Part shown: one piece after another, positions 34,171 to 41,006 of the stretch
Position numbering within the stretch: the first letter of the stretch is position 1
Layout: every line of letters begins with the position of its first letter
From: an uncultured Alistipes sp.
GTDB taxonomy: Bacteria; Bacteroidota; Bacteroidia; Bacteroidales; Rikenellaceae
Assembly: GCA_937880705.1 (NCBI GenBank)
Contig: CALGRZ010000065.1
Coordinates: forward strand, 1-41,006
DNA: 41,006 nucleotides
Reading direction: 5' to 3'
The notes under the pieces: model-generated
Databases searched by the model: none
Told to the model about the DNA's origin: nothing
Seen by the model: only the letters and a program-made list of their open reading frames with translations
Program-made: the position numbers and the translations under genes

Positions 34171-34218
34171 GAGGAGCACATGTGGTGAGGAGTACATGTG
34201 GTGAGGAGCACATATTGT
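34171..34218 (+). repeat. Three tandem 16-bp repeats after folA
   Basis: GAGGAGCACATGTGGT (34171), GAGGAGTACATGTGGT (34187), GAGGAGCACATATTGT (34203). The units start three bases after the folA stop and end just before the terminator stem. Possible slippage-prone tract; function unknown. Confidence 0.85.
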
Positions 34219-34223
34219 ATAGT

Positions 34224-34263
34224 AAAATGGCTGTCGCAACAAGCAGAGTTGGACAGCCATTTT
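34224..34263. terminator. Bidirectional terminator between folA and the Ehr-like operon
   Basis: A perfect 12-bp stem AAAATGGCTGTC / GACAGCCATTTT, with inner AAC/GTT pairing, followed by CTCTTTTC on plus and by a T-rich run on minus. It lies between convergent genes (stops at 34167 and 34293). Confidence 0.85.
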
Positions 34264-34292
34264 CTCTTTTCGCTCCTTGTTATCGCATCTCG

Positions 34293-35048
34293 TTATCGCT
34301 TCTCGCGCAGACGTGTGATGCCGTCGATGAAGCACATCGGGTGTGTCGGTGTGCCCGGCAGCCAGAGGTCGACGTGGTACTTGTCAAGGAACGAACGCTC
34401 CACAGCGGGACTCTCGGCATAGAGACCTCCCGAGATAGCCTCCGAGCCACATACAACCAATATCTTGGGCTCGGCAATGGCGTGGTAGCATATATCCAGT
34501 GCCTCGGCCATATTTTGGCTTATGGGGCCTGTGAGCACCAGACCGTCGGCATGGCGCGGTGAGGCGGTGAAGCCGACGCCATAGCGACCAAAGTCGAAGT
34601 TTACGTTGCCCGTAGCACCGAGCTCCATCTCTATCGAGGCATCGCCACCGGCCGATACCTCGCGCAGCTGCAACGCCTTGCCGAAGTACTTTGCAATCTC
34701 GGGGCGTATGGCCTCACTATCAAACTTGGGCTCTTGCTGTCCGGCCTTCACGATGAGGTCTTCGCGCTTGGTGGCCGCCATGCGGTAGTTGTTCGTGAAC
34801 TTGATGTTCTTCGGGGCACAACGCTGACACTCGCCACAGAACAGACACTTGCCCATGTCGAGCGTGAGGGGCGAGCAGCCGATAGCACCCGTAGGGCATA
34901 TCTTTGCGGCACGCTCCATGTCCGTCTTATCGTCGGTCTCGGTCAGCAGCGGGAAGCCTCGGAACTCCTCGGTGAGGGTCACGTTCTTTAGGTCGGGGAT
35001 ATATTGCCAGCCGTGGCTGCGCAGTATCTTTGCTTTTCCAAATAGCAT
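34293..35048 (-). CDS. Ferredoxin-HycG/NuoB fusion subunit of an Ehr-like complex, all N2-type ligands missing
   Basis: 251 residues. Residues 1-90 are a HycF/HyfH-like ferredoxin part: Cys51 (ICPTGAI) plus Cys68, Cys71, Cys74 (KCLFCGEC) can hold one [4Fe-4S]; the first ferredoxin motif has lost its other cysteines. Residues 128-250 are a HycG/NuoB domain with the core FGRYGVGFTASPRHADGLVLTGP. Aligned by eye to E. coli HycG, the cluster ligands CNGC, the GACG Cys and the PGCP Cys correspond to Asp136, Ile139, Glu203 and Thr233. So the proximal [4Fe-4S] cluster next to the active site cannot form in the usual way. It is the last gene of the operon, 11 nt after the large subunit gene. Confidence 0.88.
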   Translation of the reverse strand: MLFGKAKILRSHGWQYIPDLKNVTLTEEFRGFPLLTETDDKTDMERAAKICPTGAIGCSPLTLDMGKCLFCGECQRCAPKNIKFTNNYRMAATKREDLIVKAGQQEPKFDSEAIRPEIAKYFGKALQLREVSAGGDASIEMELGATGNVNFDFGRYGVGFTASPRHADGLVLTGPISQNMAEALDICYHAIAEPKILVVCGSEAISGGLYAESPAVERSFLDKYHVDLWLPGTPTHPMCFIDGITRLREKR

Positions 35049-35059
35049 AACTCTATGGT

Positions 35060-36574
35060 TTATAGGTCGTGACCGCAGTACGACAGGTTAAAACTCTTGT
35101 TGTTGATAGGGAAGTCCGAGATACCCTCCGAGCGCACGGCTATGGCCAGGCCGAGCCAGTTGTGGAGGCTGGGATCCTTAATCTTATACTTTGCGATGTT
35201 ACCCTCGCTGTCGGTAATGGCAACGTGGCATATCTCACCGCGCCAGCCCTCGACAAGCGAGAAGGAGAGTGCCTCGGGCATCAGAGCGGCGTTGTAGTCG
35301 GGTGCTGAAAGCTCACCCGTAGGCCTATACGCGGCGAGTAGCTGCTCGATGTAGTCGGCACTCTGCAACACCTCGTCGAGGCGTGTCATGAGGCGCGACA
35401 TCACATCGCCGTGGCTCTTGACTATGGGCTCGTGGTGGAACTCCTCGGCATAGAAGCCCGAGGGGTGCGTAGCGCGTATGTCGCGCAGCAGACCACTCGA
35501 ACGTGCCGCCATGCCCACACCGCCGATGCGCTCCATCTCGGCCTTGGGCACAAGGCCGCACTGCTCGAAACGTGCCAGAAGCGTAGGTGCCTCCAGGATG
35601 TCGCAGCGCACCTCGTTGTAGCGACGACGTATCTCGCGTATGTTGTTGCGTATCATCTCGATCTTCGCCTCGGTTAAGGGGTGGTTGGTGCCCATGGGGC
35701 GTATCACGCTCTTGCCAAAGCGGTTGCCACACCACGCCTGTGTGGTGTTGATGGTCATCGTGCGCAGTGCCTCGCAGGCCACCTGATAGAGCTGGAAGCC
35801 GATGTCGGTGGCCAGAGCTCCCGTGTCGGCGATATGCATGGCGATGCGCTCCAGCTCGATAGCAACCATGCGCTCACGCTTCAGGTCGCTCGGGATGTTG
35901 CACTCGGCGAGCTTCTCCACAAGTTCGGCATAGGCCGTTGCATGACCCACGGCCGTGTCACCGGCGATGCTCTCGGCGATGAGCGTCTGGCGCAGGCGGT
36001 TCTGATTTCGTGTCATCTCCGCCTCGACACCGCGATGCTGGTAGCCCAGAGCTATCTCGAGGTGGAGCACCTGCTCGCCATTGCAGATAAAGCGGAAGGC
36101 ACCCGGCTCGATGATGCCGGCATGGATGGGGCCTACGTTGACCTCGTGCAGCTCGTCACCCTCAATGCGGTAGAAGGGGTAGCTATCCATGGTCGACGAC
36201 TTGTCGCGGCGGTCGTGCGAGAAGCGCAGAGGCTTCAGCCACGGGTGCTTGTCGAAGGGTATGCCGTAGAGCTCGTACATCTCGCGCTCGAAGGGGTGAA
36301 ACTCGGGGTGAAGGGCCGTGAGCGAGGCCAGACCCTCGGCATAGTAGTCGGGCTGGAACGAGCTGATAAGCACCTCGGATGAGCTGTCGTCGAGCAGTAT
36401 GATGTAGAACTTAAGACCATTTTCGACCTCCGTGGCGAAGTAGTGCGCAACGTGGTAGTTGCTGATAGACATACGCTCCTTAAGGTCGTTGTAGAGGTCG
36501 ACATACTCCACCAACGGAATGTCGGCGAGCTTGACGGCCGAGGCTGTATTGTTTGTCCTATAATATAGATTCAT
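35060..36574 (-). CDS. NuoC-HycE fusion (large subunit) of an Ehr-like complex, no NiFe ligands
   Basis: 504 residues. Residues 1-120 form a NuoC-like domain (HPFEREMYELYGIPF, KHPWLKPLRF), fused to a NuoD/HycE-like large subunit (HEVNVGPIHAGIIEPG, LGYQHRGVE). The NiFe motifs are gone: the N-terminal CxxC is IAGDTAVGH (Ala204, Thr207) and the C-terminal DPCxxC is NLSYCGHDL at the very end (Ser498, Gly501; a displaced Cys500). It is therefore not a hydrogenase in the usual sense; it fits the described Ehr class (energy-converting hydrogenase related). In complex I the same fold binds quinone. Its start lies one base from the end of the HyfF gene. Confidence 0.9.
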   Translation of the reverse strand: MNLYYRTNNTASAVKLADIPLVEYVDLYNDLKERMSISNYHVAHYFATEVENGLKFYIILLDDSSSEVLISSFQPDYYAEGLASLTALHPEFHPFEREMYELYGIPFDKHPWLKPLRFSHDRRDKSSTMDSYPFYRIEGDELHEVNVGPIHAGIIEPGAFRFICNGEQVLHLEIALGYQHRGVEAEMTRNQNRLRQTLIAESIAGDTAVGHATAYAELVEKLAECNIPSDLKRERMVAIELERIAMHIADTGALATDIGFQLYQVACEALRTMTINTTQAWCGNRFGKSVIRPMGTNHPLTEAKIEMIRNNIREIRRRYNEVRCDILEAPTLLARFEQCGLVPKAEMERIGGVGMAARSSGLLRDIRATHPSGFYAEEFHHEPIVKSHGDVMSRLMTRLDEVLQSADYIEQLLAAYRPTGELSAPDYNAALMPEALSFSLVEGWRGEICHVAITDSEGNIAKYKIKDPSLHNWLGLAIAVRSEGISDFPINNKSFNLSYCGHDL

Positions 36575-36575
36575 A

Positions 36576-37988
36576 TTATCCGATATTTACGATGGTGTCA
36601 ATAGCTTGTTTGAGTATCTCGGGCTGCCATAGGCCGATGACGATGGCCACGAGCAGCAGGATGGCTGCCGAGTATGACAATCGGCGGTTTACCTCCGAGA
36701 GGTGGAGCGTATCCTGATTAGAGTGGTAGCCCAGACGCATCGTGCGCGACCACACCGAGTAGATCACTACGCACATGAGTATGAGCATCAGCACCAGCAG
36801 CCACCAGCTGCCTACGCTGACCACCTCGGAGAAGATCATCACCTCCGAGATGAAGAGCGGCGAGGGCGGGAAGGCCAGCAGCACCATGGTGCCAACGGTA
36901 AAGCCTACGGCACCCACAGGGTTGATGTTCATGTAGTTACCGATGCGGTTGATGCTGTAACTGTCGTAGATGTGGCGTATGATGCCCACCTGATAGAACA
37001 TCGAGCTCTTGATGAAGGTGTGGCACACGACATGGAACACCGCAGCCCACAGAGCCACGCCGCCGATACCCATGCCGATAGCTACGATACCCATATTCTC
37101 GACTGTCGAGTACGACAAGAAACGCTTGTAGTTGTTGGTGCGGCGCATGAACATAGCACCCACGGCCAGCGACAGCACACCGATAAGTATCATCAGGTGG
37201 CGGGCCCACACAAAGACCTCGCCGGCTGCCGAGTAGAGGGTGTAGATACGCATGATTGAGAGGAAGCCCGCGTTGACCAAGGCCGTAGAGATAAATGCCG
37301 AGGCGGGGGCGGGGGCAGCGTAGTTGGCATCCACGCCCACGGTGTAGAGCGGGAAGATCTCCATCTTACAGCTGTAGCCCACAACGATGAGCAGGAAGGC
37401 TACCTTGAGGTATAGGGGGTTACCCTCGGCGATGACACTGCGCAGAGCCACATAGTCCAGCGAGCCCTCGGTGGCTACGGTCGAGAGTAGCAGGATGCCG
37501 AGGTAGGCCATGGCAATACCTGTCGAGCAGACGAAGATATACTTCCATGTGGCCTCCAGCGAGTGCTGGAACTCACGATGGTAGATGATACCTGCCGAGC
37601 AGATCGTCGTAGCCTCCAGAAAGACCCATGTCATAGCCACGTTCGAAGAGTAGTAGACGCAGCTGATGGCCACAGCAAGCAGCATAAGCAGCGTGTAGTA
37701 GGCCTTATACGAGCCTATTGTCACACTCTCGGCCTTGAGATACGATGACGAGTGTATGAGTGTAAATATCAGCACGGCGGTCATCAATATGTGGAAGAGT
37801 ATGGCCATGGCATCGGCGCGGAAGATGTAGAGCAGCGTCTGGTCCACCAGGCCGTTGTAGATTATCGAGAAGATGGCCGTAGCCTGCACCACGACGAAGA
37901 GTGTTGCGGTGAAGTGTGTGGCGCGCTCCGTGCGCAGAGCCAGAGGCGCGATGGCCAACACAAGCGAGATGATTATATATGCCAGCAT
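36576..37988 (-). CDS. HyfF-like antiporter-type membrane subunit
   Basis: 470 residues, almost wholly membrane-embedded (about 14 helices). It belongs to the NuoL/M/N proton-pumping family: SNVAMTWVFLEATTICSAGIIYHRE, GYSCKMEIFPLYTVGVDANY and VENMGIVAIGMGIGG are recognisable, as is HVVCHTFIKSSMF. The second conserved lysine region reads STALVNAGF, with Asn where pump subunits often have Lys; the HyfF branch is known to vary there. It probably contributes an ion channel to the complex. It is 4 nt from the HyfE gene. Confidence 0.9.
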   Translation of the reverse strand: MLAYIIISLVLAIAPLALRTERATHFTATLFVVVQATAIFSIIYNGLVDQTLLYIFRADAMAILFHILMTAVLIFTLIHSSSYLKAESVTIGSYKAYYTLLMLLAVAISCVYYSSNVAMTWVFLEATTICSAGIIYHREFQHSLEATWKYIFVCSTGIAMAYLGILLLSTVATEGSLDYVALRSVIAEGNPLYLKVAFLLIVVGYSCKMEIFPLYTVGVDANYAAPAPASAFISTALVNAGFLSIMRIYTLYSAAGEVFVWARHLMILIGVLSLAVGAMFMRRTNNYKRFLSYSTVENMGIVAIGMGIGGVALWAAVFHVVCHTFIKSSMFYQVGIIRHIYDSYSINRIGNYMNINPVGAVGFTVGTMVLLAFPPSPLFISEVMIFSEVVSVGSWWLLVLMLILMCVVIYSVWSRTMRLGYHSNQDTLHLSEVNRRLSYSAAILLLVAIVIGLWQPEILKQAIDTIVNIG

Positions 37989-37992
37989 GGTG

Positions 37993-38619
37993 TTAATCTT
38001 TAATTGAGGTTAGAGCATCCGTTTCATCGGTGTGAATATCGTCGTCCATACGGCGCAGGAACATGCCGAGGATAAGTATCGAGATGAGGATATCGAGCAT
38101 GATGGCCAGGTTGATAAGCATGGGCAGCTCAACGCCGATAGCCATCGAGAAGAGGAATACACCATTCTCAATAACGAGGAAGCCGACCAGATGGGCGAAG
38201 ATACGCTTGCGTGTGACGATGAGTATAAGTCCCGTGAGCAGAGCGTAGAGCGCGACACCGAAGAAGATCATGTCGGTGCGGTCGTCGGCCATGTAGTAGG
38301 TAATCGTGCAGCTGGCCACAAGTGCCACGATTGACATCACCAGCGCACCAAACTGCGATGACGAGGAGTGTATGCGGTTGATCTTCGTCTTGTTGATCAC
38401 GCGAAGGAGGATGGCAGGGATGACCACAGCCTTGAAGATGAGTGTCTCGATGATGATGAAGCTCAACTCCACGGGGTGGAAGGCATGCAGACGCGCCAGG
38501 GCGATGCCAAAGAGCAGGATGCCCTGTATGGCAAGGATGGTGGTGTGGTTTCTGAAACGCTCGGCAATAGAGAGGTAGATGAGCGTCAGCACATACAATA
38601 TAATAAGTGATAGGGTCAT
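37993..38619 (-). CDS. HyfE-like (NuoK-type) membrane subunit
   Basis: 208 residues, about six helices. HyfE is an extended NuoK relative; the recognisable part is VELSFIIIETLIFKAVVIPAIL, with a membrane Glu that is typical of the family, and a later GFLVIENGVFLFSMAIG with another Glu. A charged cytoplasmic tail (RRMDDDIHTDETD) closes the protein. It is encoded between the HyfC and HyfF genes with gaps of 1 and 4 nt, the same order as in hydrogenase 4. Confidence 0.9.
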   Translation of the reverse strand: MTLSLIILYVLTLIYLSIAERFRNHTTILAIQGILLFGIALARLHAFHPVELSFIIIETLIFKAVVIPAILLRVINKTKINRIHSSSSQFGALVMSIVALVASCTITYYMADDRTDMIFFGVALYALLTGLILIVTRKRIFAHLVGFLVIENGVFLFSMAIGVELPMLINLAIMLDILISILILGMFLRRMDDDIHTDETDALTSIKD

Positions 38620-38620
38620 A

Positions 38621-39538
38621 CTATATTTCGATATTTTGGATTAGCAAGAAACCGGTCAGCAGCACCAGGGCCGACATGGCCACGATGGTGAGTATGTAGG
38701 TGGTGTTGCGCGTGAGTTTGTTGCGGGCACGCAGCGACTCCACAACGCCGATGGCAACACCCGTGACGATGATGGCCAGAGGCGTGGCAAACCACCAGTG
38801 GAACGAGAAGACTACCGACACGGCATTGGCGGCGATCATCGCGAAGATGGCGTTCTTCAGCCAGCCGGCGATATGTATCATCGCCATGTCGATGCCCGAG
38901 TAGTCGAGGCACATCACCTCGTGTATCATCGTAAGCTCGAGGTGCGTGCGGGGGTCATCCACCGGAACACGGCCCGCCTCGATGAAGAGGATGATGACAA
39001 AGACGTAGGCCACGAGCAGCAGCACCACGGTGAGGTTCATCGAGAGCTCCTGTGCTGTTGAGAATATCTCGGCAAAGGATGAGTAGCCGCAGAAGAGTGC
39101 CAGGGTGGCCATACCCATCATCAGCGCAGGCTCGACGAGTGCACCATAGAGGGCCTCACGCGAGGCTCCCATGCCCTCGAAAGAGCTTCCCGTGTCGAGG
39201 GCGGCCAGCACAAGTGCCACACGCGCCAAGGCCAGCAGGTAGGCCACGAAGATGATGTCGCCATGGAACGAGAATACGGGCCACAGGTCGGCAACAGGTA
39301 TAAACAAGAAGGCTACTATAGCTGCGCCGAGGTAGACGCAAGGGGCTATGCGGAAGAGGATGGTGGTCGTAGGCGAGTAGACCGAACCCTTCTTAAGTTG
39401 TAGCTGCACGTTGTAGATGTGCTGGAAGAAGCGGATGCCCTTACGACCGGCCAGCAGCGCGCGTGTGCGGTTGATGACACCCGTAATCGAGAGTGCCACA
39501 ACGACCATGAGCAGTGTATTGAGTAGTTTTACCAACAT
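38621..39538 (-). CDS. HyfC-like (NuoH-type) membrane anchor subunit
   Basis: 305 residues, about eight helices. The NuoH/HycD signature EAGRVPVDDPRTHLELTMIH near residue 187 holds the conserved acidic residues that link the redox arm to the ion channels. The N-terminal loop GRKGIRFFQHIYNVQLQLKK is also typical. In relatives it anchors the hydrogenase-like subunits to the membrane. The gene is 18 nt downstream of hyfB and one base from the HyfE gene. Confidence 0.93.
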   Translation of the reverse strand: MLVKLLNTLLMVVVALSITGVINRTRALLAGRKGIRFFQHIYNVQLQLKKGSVYSPTTTILFRIAPCVYLGAAIVAFLFIPVADLWPVFSFHGDIIFVAYLLALARVALVLAALDTGSSFEGMGASREALYGALVEPALMMGMATLALFCGYSSFAEIFSTAQELSMNLTVVLLLVAYVFVIILFIEAGRVPVDDPRTHLELTMIHEVMCLDYSGIDMAMIHIAGWLKNAIFAMIAANAVSVVFSFHWWFATPLAIIVTGVAIGVVESLRARNKLTRNTTYILTIVAMSALVLLTGFLLIQNIEI

Positions 39539-39556
39539 AAGTCAAAGTTTTGGGTT

Positions 39557-41006
39557 TTACAAAATGCCTACAATCGAGAGCAGCAGCACGGCGATAAGGA
39601 ATACGAGTGCAAAGGTGATGTAGACGTTCACGCGACCCGTGCGCAGACGCATCACATACTCGTTGAGCAGGTGCAGCAGCTTAACCCACCAGCGGGCAAG
39701 CAGCGAGTCGACCTTATCCTTGTGGCGGATGTTGTAGTTGTGCTCCGAGGGGAAGATCTCGCTCTTGTCCACAGCGCGACCGTCAATGGTATTCTTCGTC
39801 AGCGACTTGGCGATGTTCTCAAGACCTTCAGAGTAGGACTCGCCGGTGTACTGCATGCGGGTATTCAGGGCGGTGAAGCCGCAACCCCATGTGGGGCCTG
39901 TGCTAATGGTGCGCTTGCGTTGTGCGCGATGCTTAAGCATGTAGAGCAGCACGATGATGGCAATAAGCATCCAGCCCATTGCAGAGAGGGTGTTGAGCGT
40001 GGGCGAGAAGTGGTCGATGGCCGAGCCTATGTCGTTACCCGTCACGGCATTGGCTACCGTGGCGATGGGTATGATGGCGATCTGCGGGAAGAGACCGATG
40101 AAGAGTATGCCCACGGCAGGAAAGCACATTGCAACTATGCGCAGGGTGTCAACCTCCTGGCTCTCGGCAACATGGTGTGAGCGGGGCGAGCCGAGGAATA
40201 CCATGCCGTAGAGCTTTGTGAAGGCCAGCACGACAAGACCTCCGATGAGCGAGAGGGCGATGATGCCGGCTACCGAGTAGAGCACCTCATGTCCATCGCT
40301 CACGCCGTTAAACATGCCGATGTAGATCAGCAGCTCCGATACAAAGCCGTTGAGAGGGGGCAGGGCGCAGATGGCCACCGTAGCCATCATAAAGAGTATG
40401 GCCGTGAGGGGCATATGCTTTGCCAGACCACCCATCTGGTTCATCGCCGTGGTGTGCATCTTCGAGTAGATGTTACCTGCGCCGAGGAACAACATTGTCT
40501 TGAACAGCGAGTGGTTGACTGTGTGCAGCAGAGCACCGCACATGCCGCACATGCCGATGAGGTCGCTACCTGCGGCATGGCCCACGGCAGCAATGCCGAG
40601 ACCGATGAGTATCACGCCGATATTCTCGATACTGGAGTAGGCCAGCAGTCGTTTGATGTCGTTCTGCAGGGCAGCCAGGATGACACCCCACAGGCCGGTT
40701 ACTATGCCCGACAGCAGCACGATAAGACCTATGGCGTAGAGCAAGTCGCTATTCTGATCCACGGCCTGCATAAGGCGTATAATGCCGTAGACACCCGTCT
40801 TAATCATCACACCCGACATTATGGCCGAGACGTGAGAGGGTGCTGCGGGGTGGGCCTCCGGCAACCAGATGTGCATGGGGAAGAGACCCGCCTTCATGCC
40901 GAAGCCGATAAACAGCACCACGAAGAGGGGCAGCGGCTGTGCCCACTTGAAGTAGTACTCCACGGCGGCGAAGTTGGCCGAGCCGGTGACGTTTGCCAGC
41001 ATGACG
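39557..41006 (-). CDS. HyfB-like antiporter-type subunit, start outside the window
   Basis: At least 483 residues; the frame is open to base 41006, and an internal ATG at 41002 is not the true start because family members are near 650 residues. Pump-family motifs: GFGMKAGLFPMHIWLPEAH, APSHVSAIMSGVMIKTG with the key Lys, and HTVNHSLFKTMLFLGAG. The C-terminal ~100 residues, including a soluble stretch (GESYSEGLENIAKSL) before the last helix, are typical of HyfB. It leads the visible part of the operon HyfB-C-E-F-G-(H/I). Further operon genes may lie upstream, to the right of the window. Confidence 0.9.
   Translation of the reverse strand, partial: VMLANVTGSANFAAVEYYFKWAQPLPLFVVLFIGFGMKAGLFPMHIWLPEAHPAAPSHVSAIMSGVMIKTGVYGIIRLMQAVDQNSDLLYAIGLIVLLSGIVTGLWGVILAALQNDIKRLLAYSSIENIGVILIGLGIAAVGHAAGSDLIGMCGMCGALLHTVNHSLFKTMLFLGAGNIYSKMHTTAMNQMGGLAKHMPLTAILFMMATVAICALPPLNGFVSELLIYIGMFNGVSDGHEVLYSVAGIIALSLIGGLVVLAFTKLYGMVFLGSPRSHHVAESQEVDTLRIVAMCFPAVGILFIGLFPQIAIIPIATVANAVTGNDIGSAIDHFSPTLNTLSAMGWMLIAIIVLLYMLKHRAQRKRTISTGPTWGCGFTALNTRMQYTGESYSEGLENIAKSLTKNTIDGRAVDKSEIFPSEHNYNIRHKDKVDSLLARWWVKLLHLLNEYVMRLRTGRVNVYITFALVFLIAVLLLSIVGIL

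Overview
The window looks like a chromosome segment from a Bacteroidales bacterium. I infer a Rikenellaceae/Alistipes-like gut member from the moderately high GC, the SusC/SusD pair, surface-type lipoproteins, DUF4290, and promoters of the Bacteroides type (TTTG - 19/20 nt - TAnnTTTG). No rRNA, tRNA, CRISPR array, insertion sequence or prophage gene was seen. Both ends cut genes: the first ~24 codons of an Fe-S scaffold-like gene at the left, and a HyfB-like gene without its start at the right.

Left part (1-18250): an Oar-like TonB-dependent receptor on the minus strand, then a plus-strand SusC-SusD-lipoprotein operon with a consensus promoter and a terminator. After that come three subtilisin-like (S8) lipoprotein proteases in tandem. 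The first two are each followed by the same 157-residue lipoprotein; the two copies give identical proteins and differ at only three synonymous sites. I read the block as a candidate protein-degradation and peptide-import locus, comparable in logic to RagAB, but no substrate can be read from sequence.

Middle (18250-30900): housekeeping genes. These are yraN/pepE (minus), acpP-fabF-rnc, radC, glyS-ruvX-def, two paralogous small outer-membrane beta-barrel proteins (minus), a family 2 glycosyltransferase divergent from a phosphoglycolate phosphatase, and a sigma-54 activator that lacks a DNA-binding domain and has a degenerate receiver. The intergenic gaps at 21.9-22.1 kb and 25.5-25.9 kb hold an unusual repeat family (three copies, one inverted) built of a conserved core between arrays of 10-bp repeats, plus a 130-bp near-palindrome abutting def.

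Right part (30200-41006): a plus-strand run DUF4290 - thioredoxin-fold lipoprotein without CxxC - lpxH - thyA - folA, converging on a minus-strand operon for a complex I/group 4 hydrogenase-like membrane complex (HyfB, HyfC, HyfE, HyfF, NuoC-HycE fusion, ferredoxin-HycG fusion). The large subunit lacks all canonical NiFe-binding cysteines. The small-subunit domain also lacks all four ligands of the proximal [4Fe-4S] cluster, although the rest of the fold is well conserved. Only one ferredoxin-type cluster site appears to remain. NiFe-less relatives (Ehr complexes) are a described class; this further loss is the most interesting observation in the window.
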